From positions 1-23,755 of the forward strand of contig NZ_JMCC02000132.1 of assembly GCF_000737335.2 (NCBI RefSeq): a stretch of DNA of 23,755 nt, read 5' to 3'. Position numbers and translations under genes: made by a program. The first letter of the stretch is position 1. Each line of letters opens with the position of its first letter. Positions 7,239-15,176 of this stretch are shown here, piece after piece. The notes under the pieces were generated by a model that was given only the letters and a program-made list of their open reading frames with translations, was not told the origin of the DNA and did not search any database. Source of the stretch: Enhygromyxa salina. Its GTDB lineage: Bacteria > Myxococcota_A > Polyangia > Nannocystales > Nannocystaceae.

Positions 7239-8456
7239 TCAGCCCGCAAAGAACGACACGATCTGGTCCCTCGCCGCGTACGCGTCACGGCGGCCAAGGT
7301 CGATCAGCCGGGTCGCGAGCCGACCATCGAGAAACAGGATCGAAGCCAGCAGCGCCTGGTGGCCGACCACATCCTCGTTGCCCGCACCCCGCAGCAGCGC
7401 CCGCCAGACCAGGCCAAGCCGGTCGCCAGCGAGCTCTTCGCGAATGAACGCCGCCGTGAGCAGGGCAATGTTCTCGCTGGGTCGAAACACGAGGGTCGGG
7501 ATTGGCCGGTAGGGCAGGACTTGATGTGCCGCGAATTCCTGAACGACGTCGACCATCTGGGGCGGGTCAATGGTCTTCGCCAGCGCCGTGAACACCCGAT
7601 TGGTCTGCAGCAAGGTCTGAAGACTGGAGAGGTCTGGATCAAGCAGCAGCGAGGCGCAGATCTGGCCAATGAGATAGATGACGCTGGGGTACTCCAGCGC
7701 GGCTTGTGGCTCTAATCGGTCCTGTTCGTGGAGCGAGATCAGGACAACGCGGTCGGCGTCCACCCGCAGCGCAGGGAGCACCGGAGTCGCCAAGCTCAGC
7801 CCGCTGTCCATATAGTAGCGACCGCCGATCGCCTGGGCCGGGAACATGAAGGGCAGCGCGGTTGAAGCCTGCACACGCTCGAGCGTGATGCGCTCGAGCA
7901 GCGTGCGGACAGGGTGGGGGTACGAGCGCAGCTGAACCCCCGCCGCGAGCTCTGCGAACATTGTGCTGCGCCCTTCCTGAATGTCGTGGGCCCCGATCAT
8001 GACCGCCTCGACGAGGCTGCTGCGAACGTTCGCGTGGAGCCGGTCCCAGTCGATCTCTCGCGCGAGCAGGGCTTGGACCGGGCGTGGGTCGAACAGCGAG
8101 CGGCCGATGTAGCCCGACGTGATCGTGACGTCTTGGCGGCGGCAGGGCACGCGCAGGCGTGGCCACCCCCACAACAACGAAGACGGCGAGAGTCGCAGCA
8201 CCTGAGTGGCGTCGAGGTTGTTCCACAGCCGCACTAGACCGTCGATCCGGTGGTCGGCCCGATCGGCGTTGGCGGCCAGATACGCGGTGTTGATCGCACC
8301 GATCGAGCTGCCGGTGAACGAGTTGAACAGCGGCTCTCCAGCGCCGCCGCGGCGACCAAGCAGCTCGACGATCCCATCAATCACGCCAACTTGGTACGCG
8401 CCGCGCACTCCGCCAGCAGACAAGACAATTGCGCAGCGATCTGTTCTCCTGGGCAT
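7239..8456 (-). CDS. Patatin-like phospholipase family protein
   Basis: This 405-residue protein is a serine acyl hydrolase of the patatin/RssA type, acting on phospholipid or other lipid esters. The oxyanion-hole glycine loop is at residues 14-24 (AGGVRGAYQVG). The nucleophile elbow is G-S-S-I-G with Ser51. The catalytic Asp217 lies in M-D-S-G-L, preceded by the usual S-T-A-L-P-F segment. The usual D-G-[GA] is here D-S-G, a common variant. There is no signal peptide; the product is probably cytosolic or peripheral to the inner membrane. The ATG start at 8456 puts the glycine loop at the expected distance from the N-terminus. It lies downstream of the acyl-CoA dehydrogenase on the same strand, with a 262-base gap, so they need not share a transcript. 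Confidence 0.94.
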   Translation of the reverse strand: MPRRTDRCAIVLSAGGVRGAYQVGVIDGIVELLGRRGGAGEPLFNSFTGSSIGAINTAYLAANADRADHRIDGLVRLWNNLDATQVLRLSPSSLLWGWPRLRVPCRRQDVTITSGYIGRSLFDPRPVQALLAREIDWDRLHANVRSSLVEAVMIGAHDIQEGRSTMFAELAAGVQLRSYPHPVRTLLERITLERVQASTALPFMFPAQAIGGRYYMDSGLSLATPVLPALRVDADRVVLISLHEQDRLEPQAALEYPSVIYLIGQICASLLLDPDLSSLQTLLQTNRVFTALAKTIDPPQMVDVVQEFAAHQVLPYRPIPTLVFRPSENIALLTAAFIREELAGDRLGLVWRALLRGAGNEDVVGHQALLASILFLDGRLATRLIDLGRRDAYAARDQIVSFFAG

Positions 8457-8718
8457 GGCGGTCCAACCAGGGTGAGCCGTGACCAGGGCGCGCGCTCGCG
8501 TCGTCGGCTGATCTCGCTACGGAGAGCCGTGCGCAGCCACCTGCTTGGACGTTGCCGACGCCGGTCGGACCCGGGCGCTCGCAGACGCCGCTGACGCCTG
8601 GAGCACGACGCAGCGCGATCGATCGAGAGCGACCCGCGACCGCGATGAGAACCCTCGCCATGTGACTGCCCGGTTCGCGGCCGGTTCTTGGCCGGTTCTC
8701 GCCCGGTTTCGCCGAGCG
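8457..8718. other. Intergenic gap between the patatin and acyl-CoA dehydrogenase genes
   Basis: This stretch holds no frame I trust. Its only clear structure is the 11-bp repeat array at 8670-8713, next to the stop of the dehydrogenase gene. The rest is GC-rich and probably includes the promoter of the patatin gene, although I cannot point to convincing -35/-10 boxes. Confidence 0.5.
8670..8713. repeat. Four 11-bp direct repeats with core CCGGTTY
   Basis: CCGGTTC starts at 8670, 8681 and 8692, and CCGGTTT at 8703, a strict 11-base period. The full units are CCGGTTCGCGG, CCGGTTCTTGG, CCGGTTCTCGC and CCGGTTTCGCC. The array begins 5 bases past the stop of the acyl-CoA dehydrogenase and about 215 bases upstream of the patatin start. 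It could be a helically phased operator, a degenerate tandem repeat or part of a 3' processing signal. Confidence 0.7.
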
Positions 8719-10530
8719 TCACCAGCCGGCGTCGGCGACCTTGAGGTACGAATCCTCGCTGCTCTCGCACAACACCGCGAGCCGGGCATTGTCGGCCAGG
8801 TCCGTGCGAATCCAGTAGCGGGCTGCCTCGATCTTCGCGCGATAGTAGTCCGTCGCGTCCGCGTCTGCGTGGCCCCCGAGCGCGCGGCAGGCCGCAGCCG
8901 CCATCCGCAACCACTGCCACGAGATGATCAAGTTCGAGAACAGATTCAGGTAGTCGACGCTGTGGGCGAGCATGCCAACCGTGTCACCGCTGAGCCCACG
9001 CCCACCCAGCACCTGCGTGAGCCCGGTGGCCCGCGCCAGCTCGATCTTCACGGTGTCACACAGCTCTTCGTCGACCCCGCTGCGGCGCGCGTGCTCAATG
9101 TCCGCGCGCAGCTCGGCGCTGAGGGCCATGAGCGCTTGCCCGCCCTTGGCCACGACCTTGCGCCCAAGCAGGTCCAAGCTCTGGATCGCCGTCGTGCCCT
9201 CGTGGATGCTGTTGAGCCGCTGCTCGCGGAGCCACAGCTCGGGCAGGTATTCGCTCGAGTAGCCGTAGCCGCCGTGGATCTGCAGGGCCAGACTGCACGA
9301 CTCGAACCCACGCTCGGCGGCGAAGGTCTTGGTCACCGGGGTCAGAATGTCGAGGATCAATTTGGCCCGCTCGCGCTCGGCCTGGTCTTCGCCGTGGGTT
9401 GCGAGATCGGCGTAGCTGGCCGTCATGATCAACAGCGACATGCAGCCTTCCACGATCGCCTTTTGGCGCAGCAGCATGCGCCGCACGTCGGGGTGCTCGA
9501 TGATCGCAACCGGACCCGGCGTCGCGGCGCTGCCGTCGAGGCGGCGCCCCTGGGTTCGCTCGCGCGCGTAGGCCAGCGACTCGTGGTAGGCCGCCGAGGC
9601 CGAGCCGGTCGCGTTGGCGCCGACCAACAGCCGGGCCTCGTTCATCATCTGGAACATGTAGCTCAGGCCCTTGCAGGGCTCGCCGACGATCCAGCCGTGA
9701 CAGTCGTCGGCCTCGCCGTAGCTCAGGCCCAGGCTTGGCAGCCCCTTCCAGCCGATCTTGTGGATCAGCTGGCTGGTGTGCACGTCGTTGAACTCGAGCC
9801 CGCTCGCGCCTGGGCGCATGCGCGGAACGGCGAACAGCGAGATCCCCCGGGTGCCCGCCGGGTCGCCGACGCGCCGGGCCAGGGTCAGGTGCACGATGTT
9901 CTCGAGGAATTGATTGTCACCACCCGAGATGAAGATCTTGCTGCCCTTGATCTTGTACACGCCCTCGCGACCCTCGATCGGCGTTGCGCTGGAGCTCAGA
10001 TCCCCCAGGCTGCTGCCGGCATGCGGCTCGGTCAGCGACATCGTGCCGCTCCACTCGCCCGCGTACATCCGATCCATGAAGGTGCGCTTGAGCTCCTCGC
10101 TGCCAAAGCTCTCGATCAAGTGGGCGGAGCCGGCGGTCAGCAAGGGATGGCCAGACAACCCGGCGTTGGCGGCCATTAAATAGAGGTACGCGATCGTCGT
10201 GATGCAGCTGGGCAGCTGCGCGCCCCCGACCGTCTCGGGCCGACCGGCTGTCAGGATCCCAAGCTCGACCATTGCCGCATACAGCTCGCCGGTCTTGGGG
10301 TGCTCTTGCACGCGGCCGTCGATCAGCTGCGGCGGCTGCTCGTCCATCTCGCGGACCAGCGGGTACAGCTGCTCGCGCGACAGCTTGGCGGCGCTGGCCA
10401 AGAACAGCTCGAAGGTCTCGCGGTCGTGGTCCGCGAACGCCGGCAGCTTGCACAGGCGCAGCACGTTGTGGACCTCGTAGAGCAGGAATTCGACGTCACG
10501 ATCACGAACGAGCGGGTTGGGCGCAGACAT
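8719..10530 (-). CDS. Acyl-CoA dehydrogenase, about 600-residue class with C-terminal extension
   Basis: This FAD enzyme introduces a trans double bond between C2 and C3 of an acyl-CoA and passes electrons to electron-transfer flavoprotein. At 603 residues it belongs to the long class with an extra C-terminal helical domain. Visible landmarks are the flavin/substrate loop at 163-173 (MSLTEPHAGSS), the lysine-rich strand KIKGSKIFISGGD (193-205), Q-I-H-G-G-Y-G-Y (417-424) and the catalytic base Glu444 in IHEGTTAIQ. The C-terminal part (about 470-603) is helical with an S-N-L-I-I-S-W-Q-W segment, as in the DmdC-like and FadE-like long enzymes. Chain-length preference cannot be read from sequence. 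The gene starts 24 bases after the CAP lipoprotein gene on the same strand and may be transcribed with it, although no functional link is evident. Confidence 0.96.
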   Translation of the reverse strand: MSAPNPLVRDRDVEFLLYEVHNVLRLCKLPAFADHDRETFELFLASAAKLSREQLYPLVREMDEQPPQLIDGRVQEHPKTGELYAAMVELGILTAGRPETVGGAQLPSCITTIAYLYLMAANAGLSGHPLLTAGSAHLIESFGSEELKRTFMDRMYAGEWSGTMSLTEPHAGSSLGDLSSSATPIEGREGVYKIKGSKIFISGGDNQFLENIVHLTLARRVGDPAGTRGISLFAVPRMRPGASGLEFNDVHTSQLIHKIGWKGLPSLGLSYGEADDCHGWIVGEPCKGLSYMFQMMNEARLLVGANATGSASAAYHESLAYARERTQGRRLDGSAATPGPVAIIEHPDVRRMLLRQKAIVEGCMSLLIMTASYADLATHGEDQAERERAKLILDILTPVTKTFAAERGFESCSLALQIHGGYGYSSEYLPELWLREQRLNSIHEGTTAIQSLDLLGRKVVAKGGQALMALSAELRADIEHARRSGVDEELCDTVKIELARATGLTQVLGGRGLSGDTVGMLAHSVDYLNLFSNLIISWQWLRMAAAACRALGGHADADATDYYRAKIEAARYWIRTDLADNARLAVLCESSEDSYLKVADAGW

Positions 10531-10554
10531 CCGGGATCAGTGTCGCACGGTCGC

Positions 10555-11115
10555 TCAGCGCTCGCCAAAGACTTGCGCCCAGTAGCGTACGTACTTGGCG
10601 TCGGTGTCGGGGGCGTGGCCAATCCCGATCTCGTTGGCCAGCGGATCCATGACCTGCGCGCACAGACCGGTGCTCCCCATGATCGCGGTCACGACCTGGT
10701 CCGCCACCGACTGCCGGGCGCCGATCGTCTGGCCGCGCGCGGTCCCTTCGTACTCGGCCATGCCCGCCCGATCCGCGAAGGTCAGCCCCTCGGGGTCGAG
10801 GTTGCTGAAGTAGTCCTGCTCGCCCATGTCGACCGCATGCCGACGGGCGGCGCAGCGCAGGGCGGGGTCCATGGTCAGCGGCTGCGCGGGCTCGAAGCTG
10901 TCGTTGCCGCACATGGCACCGGCTGCGCGCTGCTCGTTGACCAAGACCAGGACCTCCGCCTCGAGCTGCGAGAGCGCGGGATCCCAATCGCTGACCGCGT
11001 CGCAGTACTCCACGTCGGCGGGCACCTCGGGCGGCTCGTCCTCTTGGTTTCCGGTGCATGCGCAGATGCCCAGGCACAGTCCCAGCGCGAGCAGCCATGA
11101 TCGGGAGTGAGCCAC
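10555..11115 (-). CDS. CAP/SCP-superfamily lipoprotein with eroded active-site residues
   Basis: This 186-residue protein starts at GTG 11115 with a lipoprotein signal: charged start, hydrophobic run and I-C-A-C, Cys20 being the likely lipidated residue. The body resembles the CAP (SCP/PR-1-like) domain: an N-E-Q-R helix (60-63), A-R-R-H-A-V-D-M with the first conserved His93, then F-S-N-L-D-P-E-G, and near the C-terminus N-E-I-G-I-G-H followed by a Y-W-A-Q-V-F strand. The second conserved histidine, usually in SH, is Asn105, and the HR..I motif is shortened, so the cation-binding site is incomplete. It is probably a surface protein of unknown role. It is divergent from the spermidine-synthase-like gene across 48 bases, which must hold both promoters. 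Confidence 0.85.
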   Translation of the reverse strand: MAHSRSWLLALGLCLGICACTGNQEDEPPEVPADVEYCDAVSDWDPALSQLEAEVLVLVNEQRAAGAMCGNDSFEPAQPLTMDPALRCAARRHAVDMGEQDYFSNLDPEGLTFADRAGMAEYEGTARGQTIGARQSVADQVVTAIMGSTGLCAQVMDPLANEIGIGHAPDTDAKYVRYWAQVFGER

Positions 11116-11163
11116 GGCGATGATCTAACCACAATCCCCTGGCTTTGGTAGCCTCCGCGCATC

Positions 11164-13605
11164 TTGAACGGCGCAACGTCACGCCCGCTCACTTACTTGG
11201 GGATCTTCGCGGTCGCGCTCTCGACTCTGATGCTCGAGGTGCTGCTGACCCGGATCACCAGCGTGATCGCCTGGTACCACCTGGCGTTCTTCGTGATCTC
11301 GCTGGGCATGCTGGGCATGACCGCGGGCGCGGTGATCGTGTTCTTGCTGCCGCAGGTGTTCACCGACGAGCGGATCCCCGAGCGCCTGGCCCAGACGGCG
11401 CTGGCGTTCGCGGCCACGACACCGCTCGCGATCGGGATGGCGATGTCGATCCCGCTGCTGCCGATCGACGACCTCATGGACTTCTTCGCGCTGCTGGTCT
11501 ACGGCGGCGCGGTAGCGATCCCGTTCGCGCTGGGCGGGGTGACCTTGACCCTGGCGCTGACCCGCGCGGGGCTGCCTGCGTCAATCGCCTACGGGGTTGA
11601 TCTGTGCGGCGCCGCGATCGGCTGCGCCCTGGTGATCCCGCTGCTCGACGCGCTCGACGCCGCGAGCGCGGCCTTGATCAGCGCCTCGGTCGCGGGGATC
11701 GGGGCGGCGTGCTTTGGGCTCGCGCGCGGGACCGCGGGTCGCGGGCAGATGATCGGTGGGGCCGCGCTGGCGGTCGCGCTGGTCGGCCTGGGCCTTGGCA
11801 ACGCGGGCGGCGACACCACGCCGCTGCGTCCGGCGTGGGTCAAGGCGATGCCCGAGGATCCCAAGCAGTTCGAGTGGATCGGGTGGAACACCTACTCGCG
11901 CGTGAGCGTGGACAAGACGATCGAGGTCCCGCCGCACATGTGGGCCGGCAGCCGGCTGATGCCGCCCGAGCTGCACCAGCCGGTCCCGCAGCGGGCGATC
12001 AAGATCGACGGCGCGGCGGCAACCATGATGTTCGAGCACGCCGACGAGCTCGACGACCACGCGCACATCGACTGGGACATCACCTCGTTCGCGCATCAGC
12101 TGCGCCCGACCGGCCCGGCTGCGGTGATCGGCGTGGGTGGTGGCCGCGACGTGATCGTGGCCGCCCGCGCGGGTCACTCGCCGGTGGTGGGCGTCGAGCT
12201 CAACGATCTGATCGTCGAGCTGCACACCACCGTGATGGAGGACTACTCGCGGCTGACCCGGATCCCCGGCGTCGAGCTGGTCGCCGACGAAGCCCGCAGC
12301 CACATGTCGCGGGAGCAGCGGCGCTTCTCGGTCATCACGATGTCGCTGATCGACACCTGGGCCTCGACCGGCGCCGGCAGCTACAGCCTGTCCGAGAACG
12401 GCCTGTACACCGCCGAGGCCTGGCAGGTGTTCATTGATCGGCTCGAGGAAGACGGGATCTACACGGTCTCGCGCTGGTACCACCCCAAGTCGCCCGGCGA
12501 GACCGCCCGCATGCTCGCGCTGGGGCTCGAGGTGATGTGGCGACGCGGGGTCGAGGATCCCCACCAGCACCTGATCCTGCTGCAGAACCTGAACGTCGCG
12601 ACCTTGCTGATCTCGCCCAAGCCCTTCTCCAAGCAAGACATCGACGCGATGCAAGTGGCCGCCGTCAAGCAGGGCCTGACGATGATGGCGACCCCCCGCC
12701 GCGGCCCGCTGCACGAGGGCGTGCTCGCCCAGCTGTGGGAGCTAGACAGCCAGGACGCGCTGTGGGCCTGGGCCCGCCAGCAAGATCTGGATCTGACCCC
12801 GCCGACCGACGACCGGCCGTTCTTCTTCAACACCCTCAAGCCCAGCACGTGGCTGCAAGACCCCGAGTCGGTCGACAAGCTGGATGTCTCGTTCTTGGGT
12901 AATTTGCAGGCCACGCAGACGCTGGTCTACGCGACCTTGGTCAGCTTGCTGCTCACGCTGATCACGGTGATCGGCCCGCTGCTGGCCCGGCGTCGGGAGC
13001 TGCGTGAAGTGGGGCGCCGCGATCTGGCCGCGGCCACCGCCTACTTCGCGCTGATCGGCCTGGGCTTCATGTTCGTAGAGATCGGGCTGCTGTCGCGACT
13101 CAACGTGTTCTTGGGCCACCCAACCGTCGCGCTGGCGGTGCTGCTTGGCGGCATCATCTTCTTCACCGGGGTCGGCAGCCTGGCTTCGAACAAGCTGCAG
13201 ATCGAGCGCAGCGCCAAGCTGGCCAAGCTGTTTCCGCTGGTGCCCTTCGTGCTGGTTGTCGTCGCGGCGCTGGCCTCGGGCCCGCTGACCCAAGCCTTCG
13301 TTGGCAGCGGCATGACGGTGCGGGTGATCGTGGGCGTGGTGACCGTGGCCGTGCCCGCGCTTGGCATGGGGCTGGGCTTCCCGCTGGGGCTGCGCTTGGT
13401 TCAGCGCCGCCAAGAGTCTGAGGGTGGCCCAGAGCTTGGGCCGTGGCTGTGGGGCATCAACGGGGCCGCGGGGGTCTGCGCCAGCGGCTTGGCCCTGGGC
13501 TGCTCGATGGTGTGGGGGGTGCCGGTCACCCTCGCGGTGGGTGCGGCGTGCTACTTACTGTTGCTCGGCTGTACTTGGCAGCTTGGGCGTCTAGCCAACG
13601 GCTAG
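11164..13605 (+). CDS. Membrane-embedded spermidine-synthase-like (SpeE-fold) protein
   Basis: This 813-residue protein has an N-terminal multi-pass region (about 10-215), a soluble Rossmann domain (about 315-480) and a second multi-pass region (about 580-813). The Rossmann part carries A-V-I-G-V-G-G-G-R-D (320-329), an acidic ribose-binding residue in G-V-E-L-N (Glu345) and an Asp at the catalytic-loop position in S-L-I-D-T-W (Asp397). These match the polyamine aminopropyltransferase/methyltransferase fold, but the usual GGGDG is GGGRD, so the aminopropyl activity is doubtful. Proteins of this build are common, largely uncharacterised, in myxobacteria. The start is TTG 11164; the next in-frame ATG at 11230 would cut into the first membrane helix, so TTG is preferred. 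The ATP-grasp gene follows after 25 bases. Confidence 0.88.
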   Translation: MNGATSRPLTYLGIFAVALSTLMLEVLLTRITSVIAWYHLAFFVISLGMLGMTAGAVIVFLLPQVFTDERIPERLAQTALAFAATTPLAIGMAMSIPLLPIDDLMDFFALLVYGGAVAIPFALGGVTLTLALTRAGLPASIAYGVDLCGAAIGCALVIPLLDALDAASAALISASVAGIGAACFGLARGTAGRGQMIGGAALAVALVGLGLGNAGGDTTPLRPAWVKAMPEDPKQFEWIGWNTYSRVSVDKTIEVPPHMWAGSRLMPPELHQPVPQRAIKIDGAAATMMFEHADELDDHAHIDWDITSFAHQLRPTGPAAVIGVGGGRDVIVAARAGHSPVVGVELNDLIVELHTTVMEDYSRLTRIPGVELVADEARSHMSREQRRFSVITMSLIDTWASTGAGSYSLSENGLYTAEAWQVFIDRLEEDGIYTVSRWYHPKSPGETARMLALGLEVMWRRGVEDPHQHLILLQNLNVATLLISPKPFSKQDIDAMQVAAVKQGLTMMATPRRGPLHEGVLAQLWELDSQDALWAWARQQDLDLTPPTDDRPFFFNTLKPSTWLQDPESVDKLDVSFLGNLQATQTLVYATLVSLLLTLITVIGPLLARRRELREVGRRDLAAATAYFALIGLGFMFVEIGLLSRLNVFLGHPTVALAVLLGGIIFFTGVGSLASNKLQIERSAKLAKLFPLVPFVLVVVAALASGPLTQAFVGSGMTVRVIVGVVTVAVPALGMGLGFPLGLRLVQRRQESEGGPELGPWLWGINGAAGVCASGLALGCSMVWGVPVTLAVGAACYLLLLGCTWQLGRLANG

Positions 13606-13630
13606 ACTGCATGAGGGATCGCGTGAAGCC

Positions 13631-14848
13631 ATGAAAGTGCTGTTCCTTTCCCCCCACTATCCCGAAGAGATGCCCGAGTTCACCCGCGGCCTGGCCGAGG
13701 TCGGGGCCCAGGTCTACGGCGTTGGCGAGATGCCGATCGGCGCGCTGCCGCCCAAGGTCAAGCGGCACCTGAAGCACTACCTGCAGCTGCCGGGCATGAT
13801 GGACGAGAGTCGATCGCTGGGCCCCTTGGTCGACGTGGCCCGCAAGCTGGGCGTGGATCGGGTCGAGACATTGTGGGAGCCGCTGGTGCTGCTGGCCGCG
13901 AGCGTGCGCGAGGCCCTGGGCATGCCTGGCATGCACCGCGACACCGCGCTTGGGTTTCGCGACAAGCCGATCATGAAGGCCCGGCTGGTCCCGGCCGGCG
14001 TTCGCATGCCTCGCAACGCCAGGTCTGCCTCGGTTCAGGGCGTGCTGCAGGCGGCGCGAGAGATCGGCTACCCGGTCGTGCTCAAGCCGGTCGCCGGGGC
14101 CGGCACCGCCGACACCTGGCGGGTCGACGACGAGGACCAGGCCAAGGCCAAGCTCGCGACCATGGCCCACGTCGCCGAGGTCAGCATCGAGGAGTTCATC
14201 GCAGGCGAGGAATTCACCTACGACGTCGTTGCGATCAACGGCAAGCCCGTGTTCGAGAGCGTGACCCAATACCACCCGCCGCCGCTACAAGGGCGCACGC
14301 TCGAGTGGATCAGCCCCGCGCAGATCACCCTGCGCGACCCCTTCATCCCGGCCACCGAGGTCGGCATCGCGCTGGGTCGGCAGGTGCTCGAGGCCTTGAA
14401 CATGGGCACCGGGTTTGCCCACCTCGAGTGGTTCAAGACCCCCAAGGGCGAGGCCGTGTTCAGCGAGATCGCCTGCCGCAGCGGCGGCGGCAAGCTCATG
14501 GATGCGATCAACGCCAGCAACGAGATCGACATCTACCGGGAGTGGGCGCGATCGGTCTGCTGGCACTCCTTCGAGGCCGAGCCAAAGCGGCGGTACCATG
14601 TCGCGACCGTGTTCAAGCGGGCGATTGGGCAGGGTCGGATCACGCGGATCGAAGGGCTGGACAAGGTCTACCGGCGCTGTCATGGCGGCTTGGTGATCGC
14701 GGATCTGCTGCCGGTCGGGCACCCGCGCCGCAACTGGAAGGCGACGCTGCTTGGCGATGGGTACGTGATGATGCGGAGCGTGGACTATCGGGATCTCTGC
14801 GAGATGCGGGACGAGGCCGTGAACTCGCTGCGCATGTATGCTGGGTAG
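13631..14848 (+). CDS. ATP-grasp domain ligase
   Basis: This 405-residue protein of the ATP-grasp superfamily would couple ATP hydrolysis to joining a carboxylate to an amine or similar nucleophile through an acyl-phosphate. It has a pre-ATP-grasp Rossmann region (1-100; M-K-V-L-F-L-S at the N-terminus) and an ATP-binding lysine in V-V-L-K-P-V-A-G-A-G (Lys152). An earlier Lys116 lies in the swap loop, E-E-F marks 187-189, and the metal-binding segment F-S-E-I-A-C-R-S-G-G-G (277-287) has Glu279 and Arg283. This pattern is closest to the carnosine-synthase/carbamoyl-phosphate-synthase-like group; the substrate is not evident. It lies 25 bases after the membrane SpeE-like gene, suggesting an operon. 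Start ATG 13631 fits the first beta strand. No obvious terminator follows. Confidence 0.9.
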   Translation: MKVLFLSPHYPEEMPEFTRGLAEVGAQVYGVGEMPIGALPPKVKRHLKHYLQLPGMMDESRSLGPLVDVARKLGVDRVETLWEPLVLLAASVREALGMPGMHRDTALGFRDKPIMKARLVPAGVRMPRNARSASVQGVLQAAREIGYPVVLKPVAGAGTADTWRVDDEDQAKAKLATMAHVAEVSIEEFIAGEEFTYDVVAINGKPVFESVTQYHPPPLQGRTLEWISPAQITLRDPFIPATEVGIALGRQVLEALNMGTGFAHLEWFKTPKGEAVFSEIACRSGGGKLMDAINASNEIDIYREWARSVCWHSFEAEPKRRYHVATVFKRAIGQGRITRIEGLDKVYRRCHGGLVIADLLPVGHPRRNWKATLLGDGYVMMRSVDYRDLCEMRDEAVNSLRMYAG

Positions 14849-15176
14849 GTAGGGGTGCGAATCCTGCGCTGCGTCTGCCGGGTCGCGTCAGGTGTTCGGG
14901 TGCGAGCCTCGCTGGCGGCCGCGACGAGCAGCGTCGCATGGATCTCGAGCATCACCAGCGCGTCGAGCGGCTCAAGGGGCGGCTACATGATGCTCACTTC
15001 CCCCGCTGAGACCGGTGCGCGTGCTCCGGTGTTGAAGTGCCATCTTCGAGGGGACGCGCAAACAAAACGGGGTCTGGGCACGCGCGAACTCGTGGGTGCT
15101 TTGGCAAGTGTGCGTCATTCTAGGTACGCCAGGCACAATACGTACAGGACGGCGAGGACACTCAGGAGACAATGAC
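14849..15176. other. 328-base intergenic region with a possible gene remnant
   Basis: I see no complete gene here. A frame from ATG 14938 to the stop at 15009 encodes 23 residues rich in His, Arg and Leu that look like the start of a helical protein, so it may be a remnant. An AT-richer stretch follows from about 15058 to the next gene and should hold its promoter. TTGGCA at 15101 is a -35 candidate, but no good -10 lies at the right distance. Confidence 0.4.
15164..15168 (+). promoter_or_regulatory. Ribosome binding site fixing the start at 15177
   Basis: AGGAG ends 8 bases before ATG 15177. It supports this start, which also gives a clean lipoprotein signal, over an in-frame GTG at 15096. 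Confidence 0.7.

Noticed and set aside
8545..10179. A 544-codon plus-strand frame opposite the acyl-CoA dehydrogenase.
   Set aside because: It is a GC-rich shadow frame; the minus-strand protein has full family motifs and catalytic Glu444.
14849..14875. A T-arm-like GGTGCGAATCC sequence suggesting a tRNA.
   Set aside because: No acceptor stem, D-arm or anticodon arm can be built upstream, and the sequence overlaps the end of the ATP-grasp gene.
15101..15116. A sigma-54-like TGGCA upstream of the FGE-like gene.
   Set aside because: The GG and GC elements are 7 bases apart instead of 10.
15096..15176. An upstream GTG start for the FGE-like lipoprotein.
   Set aside because: It would place 27 residues ahead of the signal peptide; ATG 15177 has a good AGGAG 8 bases upstream.
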